From Bacteroidota bacterium (GTDB lineage: Bacteria; Bacteroidota; Bacteroidia; UKL13-3), in contig JAIYCU010000037.1 in the NCBI GenBank assembly GCA_027487835.1, positions 98,712 through 162,711 of the forward strand: a stretch of DNA of 64,000 nt, in the 5' to 3' direction. The position numbers and the translations under genes were made by a program. The notes under the pieces were generated by a model. It had not been told where the DNA came from. It saw only the letters and a program-made list of their open reading frames with translations, and did not search any database. Below, piece after piece: positions 29,066 to 36,636 of this stretch; within the stretch, counting starts at the first letter, position 1, and every line of letters begins with the position of its first letter.

Positions 29066-30058
29066 ACTTTCGTTTTTAATCACCCCTTTTAAAATCTTGT
29101 ACCAAGCGATTAAATTAAATATTTTTTGATTTAATACACCTTCATTATTGGCTTGTAAGGCCAATCTTCCGGCAATAGATTTTGTCTGATAATCCAAATT
29201 ATTTTTTAGAAGAAACTTGCTAAAAGTAAAAGTATTTTTTTCTTTATTTAGTTTTGGTTCTAGTTGTTTAAATATTTCGATTGACGCTTCTTTTACAGTT
29301 TCTTTGTAGGCTTGTTTAATTCCTGCAGACGTTAAAAAGGGTTCTATTTGTTCAATAGTTAGTTGGTATTTGTTTATTAATAATAAGCAATCTACCATCG
29401 GGTACCATTGTGTTTCAATAACTATATTCATTGCCTTTTGAATAAACATTTTTTCAGCACTAGGATGATTATATAAATTGATTTCTGGTGTTGCCAAATA
29501 CCATTTCTTATTTATTGTTTTATTGTGAAATTTTATTGGTCTTAAATAAATAGTTATTTTTGGGTAGCTTACATGCGAGAGATTTATTTGAAAAATTGTC
29601 TTTCTTGGATTTTTTTCATTTAGTTCATATCCTAGCCCTTGTAAAAATTCAGTGCAAGATTTTATTTTATTTGACTCTATTAAACATTCTATGTTGTTTA
29701 GCCTTCTAATATTATTTTCCCAGTTGAGAAGTTTAGATATAGCTAAACTACCCAAGAATGAATGCTGAATATGATGTTGTCTTAGATGGTTTGAAAATTG
29801 TTTCACAATTTCAAAGGCCATTGAATTAATCAGAATGTTTTTTTTATATATGCCTTCATATAGATTTTGGTAAGGATTTTCTTTTAGTTCTTTTTTAAAA
29901 CGTTGATATAAGAATGGGAGATATATTGTAATGGAATTAGATAAATTATCCTTAAAATTTGTTCTGTTTTGCCAGTTTAAAAAGTGCACATAGGCACTTG
30001 TAACATCTTCTATAATTATGCTTTTTATAAATTCCTTTTCTACTGAAGTAACTTCCAT
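29054..30058 (-). CDS. Nucleotidyltransferase-like protein, apparently catalytic-motif-degenerate
   Basis: HIQHSFLGSLAISKLLNWENNIRRLNNIECLIESNKI aligns by eye with IPYMFLKGIPIVLQ...VRPMTDIDVLVPPEKL of the 23902 gene. Confidence 0.6.
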   Translation of the reverse strand: MEVTSVEKEFIKSIIIEDVTSAYVHFLNWQNRTNFKDNLSNSITIYLPFLYQRFKKELKENPYQNLYEGIYKKNILINSMAFEIVKQFSNHLRQHHIQHSFLGSLAISKLLNWENNIRRLNNIECLIESNKIKSCTEFLQGLGYELNEKNPRKTIFQINLSHVSYPKITIYLRPIKFHNKTINKKWYLATPEINLYNHPSAEKMFIQKAMNIVIETQWYPMVDCLLLINKYQLTIEQIEPFLTSAGIKQAYKETVKEASIEIFKQLEPKLNKEKNTFTFSKFLLKNNLDYQTKSIAGRLALQANNEGVLNQKIFNLIAWYKILKGVIKNESLFV

Positions 30059-30254
30059 TAGCTAGTTTTTGAATTTTAAGGGTGGCTCAAATTACGTTTT
30101 ATTGTTGTGGTTTAAATCATCTAACTTCTATTTATGTATTTTGAAGGTTAGACTTTATATTTGATTTCATAATTTAGTTTCTAAAACATAAACAATATTG
30201 GTATTCATTGATTTATTCGTTTAGATTTGAAATACACTTTTAATTAGTTAAGCA

Positions 30255-30599
30255 ATGATTTCTTGGTTCGAAATTCCTGTTAGTGACATGGCTAGGGCCA
30301 TTTTCTTTTACGAGAACTTATTTGATACTAAAATTCATCTTCAAGATTTGGGTGATTTTAAATTGGCAATTATTAAAGGTCAAATGGGTAGTTTGGTTCA
30401 ACACGCCGCCTATGCACCTTCCCATGCTGGAATTTTGGTTTATTTAAATGCCACGATTCCCATTGAAGATTTACTTGCAAAAGTTGAAAAACTTGGTGGC
30501 AGAGTGTTAAGGCCTTCTTCACTTATTAGCGAAGAGTTTGGATACACAGGTATTTTTGAAGATTCTGAAGGAAATAGGATTGGTTTACATGCTCGTTAA
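30255..30599 (+). CDS. VOC (glyoxalase/bleomycin-resistance) family protein
   Basis: ISWFEIPVSDMARAIFFYENLF...EEFGYTGIFEDSEGNRIGLHAR. Confidence 0.9.
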   Translation: MISWFEIPVSDMARAIFFYENLFDTKIHLQDLGDFKLAIIKGQMGSLVQHAAYAPSHAGILVYLNATIPIEDLLAKVEKLGGRVLRPSSLISEEFGYTGIFEDSEGNRIGLHAR

Positions 30600-30604
30600 T
30601 TTTT

Positions 30605-31480
30605 ATGGCTCCAAAGTTTAAATGGTATTACCTGGTATTTGCTTTACCTCTTTATGTGATTGCTATTTTACCTGGTTTCATTCTATATGGATTGTCAGAC
30701 CTATTACGCTTAATTGTATATACGCTAATTGGCTATCGCAAAGAGGTTGTATATACCAATTTAAGGAAATCATTTCCAAATCAATCACAGGATTGGATTG
30801 CTAAAACTGCCTTCGACTTTTACCGCAATCTTTTTGATGTTACCCTTGAAACCATTCAAATTGCTGTTCTTCCTAAACGCTTTTATAAAAAACATTTAAT
30901 ACTAGAAGGCCATGAGGTTTTTGAGCCCTATCATATAGCTGGTAAACCTTGCATCCTTGTTTGTGGTCATTTAGCAAATTGGGAATGGGCAGGTCAATCT
31001 TTGCATGCATCTGGTGTGCAGGTAGACGTTTTATATCACCCCTTGTCAAGTAAATGGTTTGATTGGTTTCTTTATCATATAAGGAGTAGACATGGTATTA
31101 AACCAATTGCAATGCAAAGTGCTCTAAGAGATATGCTAGCCAGAAAAAATATTCCTACTGCCACTACCTTTATAGCCGACCAAAGTCCGAGTCCTGAAGG
31201 ATGCCACTGGCTTACTTTTCTGAATCAAGATACACCCGTTTTTTTAGGAACAGAAAAACTAGCTAAGAAATTTAATTATCCTGTAATTTATGGTGATATT
31301 ATTAGACTTAAAAGAGGGTATTATAAATTAAGGTTTTCTTTAATTACGGATACACCTAATCAGACCCCAAATTATTGGATAACAGAAGAACATACACGCT
31401 TACTTGAACAAAGTATTTTAGTACAGCCAGAAAATTGGTTATGGAGTCACAAACGTTGGAAACATAAGAGAAGTTTATGA
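30605..31480 (+). CDS. LpxL/HtrB-like lipid A acyltransferase
   Basis: LVCGHLANWEWAGQSL; TTFIADQSPSPEG...TPVFLGTEKLAKKFNYPVIYG. Confidence 0.88.
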   Translation: MAPKFKWYYLVFALPLYVIAILPGFILYGLSDLLRLIVYTLIGYRKEVVYTNLRKSFPNQSQDWIAKTAFDFYRNLFDVTLETIQIAVLPKRFYKKHLILEGHEVFEPYHIAGKPCILVCGHLANWEWAGQSLHASGVQVDVLYHPLSSKWFDWFLYHIRSRHGIKPIAMQSALRDMLARKNIPTATTFIADQSPSPEGCHWLTFLNQDTPVFLGTEKLAKKFNYPVIYGDIIRLKRGYYKLRFSLITDTPNQTPNYWITEEHTRLLEQSILVQPENWLWSHKRWKHKRSL

Positions 31481-33114
31481 AATTGAAAATCCTATTATTT
31501 GTTTGCACAAGCTTGCTCTTTATTGCTTGTTCTCAAAAAGACCAAGTGGATTTATTGGTAACGGGTGCTACTATAAAAACTGTTGATTCTTCATTTACCA
31601 ATGCTGAAGCCATGGTTATTAAACAGGGTAAAATTATAGCAGTTGGTTCACAAGAAAGTTTATTGTCTCGGTTTGAACCAAAAAATGTACAAAATTTTAA
31701 GGGAGGCTTTATTTATCCTGGTATCATGGATGCGCATTGCCATTTTTATGGCTTAGGGATGTTTATGCAAATGGTAGACCTTACAGGTTGCACCAGCTTT
31801 GAAGAAGTAGTTAAGCGATGCAAAGAATTTCAAGCAAAAAAGCCGGGTCAAGTATTGCTCGGACGTGGCTGGGATCAAACCAAATGGAAAGAAAACGAGT
31901 TTCCCAATAATCAGTTTTTGAATGAGGCCTTTCCAACAACTCCTGTAATGCTTAAGCGGGTAGACGGACATGCGGCCATTGCCAATAATGCGGCACTTAG
32001 TTTGGCGGGCCTGAGTATAAAAACGCAAGTTTCTGGTGGAGAATTACTATTATTCAAGGGTAAATTAAGCGGCGTATTAATTGATAATGCAGTTGATTTG
32101 CTTGAGCAAAAGTTGCCAAAACCAAGCAGACAAACACAAATTAATGCCTTGTTGGATGCACAGAAAGAATGTTTTAAATATGGTATTACCTCTGTTACAG
32201 ATGCAGGATTAGATTTTGAGGTGGTTAAATTAATTGATTCTTTGCAAATGAATGGTTTGCTGACCATCTATATGAATATCATGTTGTCTTTAAGTAAATC
32301 TAATTTTGATTGGTTAAACCAACAAGGAGGGCCCATTCGTAAGCAGAACCTTCAAGTAATTGGATTTAAAATGTATGCCGATGGCGCCTTGGGTTCTCGT
32401 GGTGCCTGCTTGGTGGATGCGTATCATGATAGACCCATGCACAAGGGCCTTTTGCTAACCTCTTTGGTTGAGATGGAAAATTGGGTTAAAACTTTAGCAG
32501 AAAGTAAGTATGAATACCAATTAAACACCCATGCTATTGGAGATTCTAGTAATAGAATTATATTGAATTTATACGGAAAATACTTGGGCAAAGAGAATAA
32601 GAGACGCTGGCGCATTGAGCATGCACAAGTGCTACAGCCAAGTGATTTTCATTTATTTAAAGATTATAAAATTATTCCCTCTGTTCAGCCTACGCACGCA
32701 ACAAGTGATATGTATTGGGCAGCGCAAAGGCTTGGTTCAGAAAGAGTAAAATACGCCTATGCTTATCAAACCCTGTTAGGGCAACTTGGATGGTTGCCCT
32801 TGGGAACAGATTTCCCAGTAGAGTATGTTTCGCCTTTTTATACCTTTTATGCGGCAGTTGCACGCAAAGACGCAAGCGGATTCCCTGAGAATGGTTTTTT
32901 TGCTGAGCAAGCTTTAAGCAGGCAAGAAGCCTTGCAAGGGATAACAATTTGGCCAGCACAAGCGGCATTTATTGAAGCCACTCATGGTTCTATTGAGGTT
33001 GGGAAGAGAGCCGATTTTATTTGGCTTCCCAATAACTTGCTTTCGGATAGCCTACTTGGCGTGCGAAATATTAGTTCCGTAAGCACATTTATTTTAGGAA
33101 AACCAGCTAAGTGA
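31477..33114 (+). CDS. Amidohydrolase family lipoprotein (YtcJ-like)
   Basis: Lipobox LLFIACSQ; GKIIAVG; YPGIMDAHCHF; ADGALGSRGA; NTHAIGD; LPLGTDFPVE; GKRADF. Confidence 0.92.
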   Translation: MKLKILLFVCTSLLFIACSQKDQVDLLVTGATIKTVDSSFTNAEAMVIKQGKIIAVGSQESLLSRFEPKNVQNFKGGFIYPGIMDAHCHFYGLGMFMQMVDLTGCTSFEEVVKRCKEFQAKKPGQVLLGRGWDQTKWKENEFPNNQFLNEAFPTTPVMLKRVDGHAAIANNAALSLAGLSIKTQVSGGELLLFKGKLSGVLIDNAVDLLEQKLPKPSRQTQINALLDAQKECFKYGITSVTDAGLDFEVVKLIDSLQMNGLLTIYMNIMLSLSKSNFDWLNQQGGPIRKQNLQVIGFKMYADGALGSRGACLVDAYHDRPMHKGLLLTSLVEMENWVKTLAESKYEYQLNTHAIGDSSNRIILNLYGKYLGKENKRRWRIEHAQVLQPSDFHLFKDYKIIPSVQPTHATSDMYWAAQRLGSERVKYAYAYQTLLGQLGWLPLGTDFPVEYVSPFYTFYAAVARKDASGFPENGFFAEQALSRQEALQGITIWPAQAAFIEATHGSIEVGKRADFIWLPNNLLSDSLLGVRNISSVSTFILGKPAK

Positions 33115-33149
33115 AATTTTAAATAGCTGTAAAGCATTAGATTAAGTCG

Positions 33150-33165
33150 GACATGAAAATATGTC
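33150..33165. promoter_or_regulatory. Inverted repeat GACAT-N6-ATGTC upstream of MarR gene
   Basis: Read directly: GACATgaaaatATGTC. Confidence 0.35.
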
Positions 33166-33172
33166 AATACAT

Positions 33173-33190
33173 TATATGTATATACATATA
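33173..33190. promoter_or_regulatory. 18-bp perfect palindrome, candidate MarR operator
   Basis: TATATGTATATACATATA, overlapping a TATATTTG (TAnnTTTG) -7 box at 33189-33196, 15 nt before the MarR ATG. Confidence 0.55.
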
Positions 33191-33204
33191 TATTTGTTCT
33201 TGCA

Positions 33205-33654
33205 ATGCAGCTCGAAGAATCCATTAAGCAATCTAAATTTAAAAGTATCCATCATAAGATGTTGCTGAATGTTATTTACTCGGCTGGATTAATACAATCT
33301 GAGCAGGCTCGTTTTTTTAAGCAGTATGACTTGTCTCCTCAGCAGTATAACGTATTAAGGATATTAAGAGGTCAGCATCCAAATCCAGCTTCAGTAGGTT
33401 TATTGCAAGAGCGTATGTTGGATCAAATGAGCAATGCTTCTAGGTTAGTAGAGAAATTGAAGCAAAAAAATTTACTTACTAGAAATGCTTGCGAAAATGA
33501 TAGACGTCAAATGGATGTTTGCATTACGAAAGAAGGGTTGAATTTGCTTGCAGAAATAGATGGAAAGTTCGAAGATTTTGAAAAGAAACTTGCAGTATTA
33601 ACTCAGGACGAGGCCAAAACATTGAATCAACTTTTAGATAAATTAAATACATAA
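33205..33654 (+). CDS. MarR family transcriptional regulator
   Basis: LSPQQYNVLRILRGQHPNPASVGLLQERMLDQMSNASRLVEKLKQKNLLTRNACENDRRQMDVCITKEG. Confidence 0.92.
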   Translation: MQLEESIKQSKFKSIHHKMLLNVIYSAGLIQSEQARFFKQYDLSPQQYNVLRILRGQHPNPASVGLLQERMLDQMSNASRLVEKLKQKNLLTRNACENDRRQMDVCITKEGLNLLAEIDGKFEDFEKKLAVLTQDEAKTLNQLLDKLNT

Positions 33655-33671
33655 ACTTAAAAATTTTAAAC

Positions 33672-34286
33672 ATGAAAAAGTACATTTTAACATTAATGAT
33701 TGCTGGTCTAGGATTGGCAATTAACGCAGCACCTCCAGTAAAAACTGCTGGTGAAACTTCTTACAGTGTAGATGCAAAAACATCTACTTTCAAATGGCAT
33801 GCAACCAAGGTTACTGGCGAGCATTATGGGGTAGCTTCATTCAGCACAGGAACTGTTTTAACTAATGGCAAAGCATTGGTAGGTGGTGAAATCATTGTAG
33901 ATATGACAACTATCGACGCAACGGATTTAACGGGCGAATACCATGATAAATTGGTAGGTCATTTAAAAAGTGATGATTTCTTCTCAGTAGCTAAGTTTAA
34001 TACAGCAACTATTAAAGTAAAAACTGCAAAATCAATGAAAGCTGACAAGGCAGGTAACAACTATACCATCACTGCAGATTTAACCATCAAAGGCATTACA
34101 AAAGAGATTACTTTTCCAGCAATTGTTGTAGTAAATGATAAGCAAGTAATTGTAAATGCAAACTTTGATATCGATCGCACAAAGTATGATATCCGTTACG
34201 GTTCAAAAAGTTTCTTTGAAGGCATTGGTGACAAAGCCATCAGCGATTTATTCAATGTAAAAGTTCGCTTAGTAGCAACAAAATAA
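33672..34286 (+). CDS. YceI family secreted protein
   Basis: Signal peptide; SVDAKTSTFKWHATKVTGEHYG...HLKSDDFFSVAKFNTATI...LTIKGITKEI. Confidence 0.93.
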   Translation: MKKYILTLMIAGLGLAINAAPPVKTAGETSYSVDAKTSTFKWHATKVTGEHYGVASFSTGTVLTNGKALVGGEIIVDMTTIDATDLTGEYHDKLVGHLKSDDFFSVAKFNTATIKVKTAKSMKADKAGNNYTITADLTIKGITKEITFPAIVVVNDKQVIVNANFDIDRTKYDIRYGSKSFFEGIGDKAISDLFNVKVRLVATK

Positions 34287-34304
34287 TTTAGGGGTTTTAG
34301 CAAA

Positions 34305-34340
34305 AAAAAGGAGGCATTCTGTAAAGAGTGCCTCCTTTTT
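34305..34340. terminator. Bidirectional terminator between yceI-like gene and hutU
   Basis: AAAAAGGAGGCA-loop-TGCCTCCTTTTT. Confidence 0.9.
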
Positions 34341-34342
34341 AT

Positions 34343-34358
34343 TTTGGTTCGAACCAAA
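34343..34358. repeat. 16-bp perfect palindrome, member of the GGTT-N1-2-AACC motif family
   Basis: TTTGGTTCGAACCAAA between terminator and hutU stop codon. Confidence 0.7.
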
Positions 34359-36014
34359 TTATTTCAAGCGTTCCTTGATATCTAACCTATGTTTTCTTGC
34401 TGTATCAATGGCAATATCATAACCTGCATCTGCATGTCTAATGACACCCATGGCAGGGTCGTTGTGTAATACGCGTTTCAATCTTTTGGCTGCATCTTCG
34501 GTACCATCTGCTACAATTACCATTCCGGCATGAATGCTATAACCCATTCCCACGCCACCACCATGGTGTAAACTTACCCAACTGGCACCACCAGCGGTAT
34601 TTATTAAGGCATTAAGTATTGGCCAATCTGCCACGGCATCACTGCCATCCTTCATGGCTTCCGTTTCTCTATTTGGGGAGGCCACAGAACCTGTATCTAA
34701 GTGGTCGCGCCCAATTACAATGGGTCCTTTAACTTTGCCTGTTCTCACCAATTCGTTGAAAGCCAAAGCTGCTTTTTCTCTATCGCCTTGTCCAATCCAA
34801 CAAATTCTTGCAGGCAATCCTTGGAAGGCTATCCTCTCTTTTGCCATGTCTAGCCATCTGTGGAGGGAAGTATTTTCAGGAAACAAATCCTTCATTACTT
34901 GGTCAGTTACATAAATATCTTCTGGGTCGCCGCTCAGGGCTACCCATCTAAAAGGGCCTTTTCCTTCACAAAATAGAGGTCGAATATAGGCAGGTACAAA
35001 TCCTGGAAAGTTAAATGCATTTTCTACCTGACGTTGGTCTTTGGCCTGACCCCTTAAGTTATTACCATAATCAAAAGTAATAGCACCTCTTGCTTGCAAT
35101 TCAAGCATTAATTTTACATGATGTGCCATGGTATCTAAGCTTAACCTAACATATTTGTCTGGGTCTGTTTTGCGCATTCTATCACTCACTTCTTCTGCAA
35201 TATCTTCTGGATAATAGCCATTTAACGGGTCGTGTGCGCTGGTTTGATCTGTTAATAAATCAGGGGTTATATTTCTTTCAATCAAACGTTCAAGTAAGTC
35301 AATCACGTTACACACCACCCCAATGGAGAGCCTACGGCCTTCTGCCTTAGCAGAAAGTGCCATGTCAATTGCTTGGTCGATATCTCTGCTCATTACATCA
35401 AGGTAACGCGTTTCGAGGCGTTTCTTGATGCGCCATTCCACCATTTCGGCAGCTAAGCAAACGCCATCGCACATGGTAACTGCTAAAGGTTGCGCACCAC
35501 CCATGCCGCCTAGGCCTGCAGTAACGGTTAAAGTACCTTTAAGCGAGCCTCCAAAATGTTGGCGCGCAGCTTCAGCAAAAGTTTCATAGGTACCCTGAAC
35601 AATTCCTTGTGAGCCTATATAAATCCAACTGCCAGCGGTCATTTGGCCATACATCATCAGGCCTTTTTTGTCTAATTCATGAAAATGCTCCCATGTAGCC
35701 CATTTAGGAACCAACATAGAATTTGAGATAATAACCCTAGGCGCATCTTTATGGGTTGGCAAAATGGCTACTGGTTTTCCGCTTTGAACCAACAAAGTTT
35801 CATCTTCCTCTAGATCTTTCAATGCTTTTTCAATAAGTTCAAAACTTTCCCAATTTCTAGCGGCTTTACCTATCCCGCCATAAACTATTAAATCTTCTGG
35901 ACGTTCTGCTACGTCTGGATCTAGGTTATTATGTAACATGCGAAGTGCGGCTTCTTGAACCCAACCTTTGCAGCTTAGTTTGCTGCCAGTTTCTGCTTTT
36001 ATTACTCTACTCAT
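34359..36014 (-). CDS. hutU: Urocanate hydratase
   Basis: [61 protein letters not shown]. Confidence 0.97.
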   Translation of the reverse strand: MSRVIKAETGSKLSCKGWVQEAALRMLHNNLDPDVAERPEDLIVYGGIGKAARNWESFELIEKALKDLEEDETLLVQSGKPVAILPTHKDAPRVIISNSMLVPKWATWEHFHELDKKGLMMYGQMTAGSWIYIGSQGIVQGTYETFAEAARQHFGGSLKGTLTVTAGLGGMGGAQPLAVTMCDGVCLAAEMVEWRIKKRLETRYLDVMSRDIDQAIDMALSAKAEGRRLSIGVVCNVIDLLERLIERNITPDLLTDQTSAHDPLNGYYPEDIAEEVSDRMRKTDPDKYVRLSLDTMAHHVKLMLELQARGAITFDYGNNLRGQAKDQRQVENAFNFPGFVPAYIRPLFCEGKGPFRWVALSGDPEDIYVTDQVMKDLFPENTSLHRWLDMAKERIAFQGLPARICWIGQGDREKAALAFNELVRTGKVKGPIVIGRDHLDTGSVASPNRETEAMKDGSDAVADWPILNALINTAGGASWVSLHHGGGVGMGYSIHAGMVIVADGTEDAAKRLKRVLHNDPAMGVIRHADAGYDIAIDTARKHRLDIKERLK

Positions 36015-36166
36015 AATTGAAAAATGTGCACGAAAATAGGAGTAATTAGGATTAAAAGAGGATAAAATCCAGAATTTTACTCAGTGGTTTTTTATGCCTA
36101 ACCAATATTAATTAAGAAGTTATATTAAGTTTTCCATGAATGGTTATTTGCTTTAGCCATAAGTTT

Positions 36167-36174
36167 TATCTTTG
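36167..36174 (+). promoter_or_regulatory. TAnnTTTG -7 box for the His-rich/TonB locus
   Basis: TATCTTTG with TTTG at 36147-36150. Confidence 0.5.
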
Positions 36175-36218
36175 CCCTCCTGAATAGTCTTAAAAAACAT
36201 ATTGCATTTTTCTTCTTA

Positions 36219-36575
36219 ATGGTATTGATATTTATTCAATTACCATTTAATGCCTTTCATTCGCATGAAACGGATGATCACTTTTATGCAAAAAATTCCC
36301 ATTCAGAATTCCAACACCATTGTGAGATAGACGATCTTTTTTGTGAAACAGGTTTTGATCATACCTGCGAGCATGGAGCCCATATTAAAAGTAAACATGC
36401 TGAATGTTTTTCTTGTTCCTATCAATTTGTAAAATATTTTATGGGTTCGGTTCAACCCGAAGCATTCATAGTCTTTGTAAGTTCTTTAAGTCTTTGTTCC
36501 TTTGAAATTAGCGACAGTAAAGGGGCTTTTGCTTTGCAAAGCTCTCGCGGCCCACCCGCTTTTTTAGCTATTTAA
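36219..36575 (+). CDS. Small His/Cys-rich secreted or membrane protein, metal-related; may start upstream at 36180
   Basis: FHSHETDDHFYAKNSHSEFQHHCEIDDLFCETGFDHTCEHGAHIKSKHAECFSCS. Confidence 0.65.
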   Translation: MVLIFIQLPFNAFHSHETDDHFYAKNSHSEFQHHCEIDDLFCETGFDHTCEHGAHIKSKHAECFSCSYQFVKYFMGSVQPEAFIVFVSSLSLCSFEISDSKGAFALQSSRGPPAFLAI

Positions 36576-36636
36576 ACCTAATTTTTTCAATTCAATTTTT
36601 TTAAACAATCAACAACTGGAAAAAGTAATTTTCAGA

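Noticed and set aside
23762-30250. tRNA-adjacent AT-rich cluster as an integrated genomic island
   Set aside because: No integrase gene and no repeat of the tRNA 3' end (GGTTCGATCCCAGGTGGGCCCACCA) seen at the distal edge; adjacency alone is not enough.
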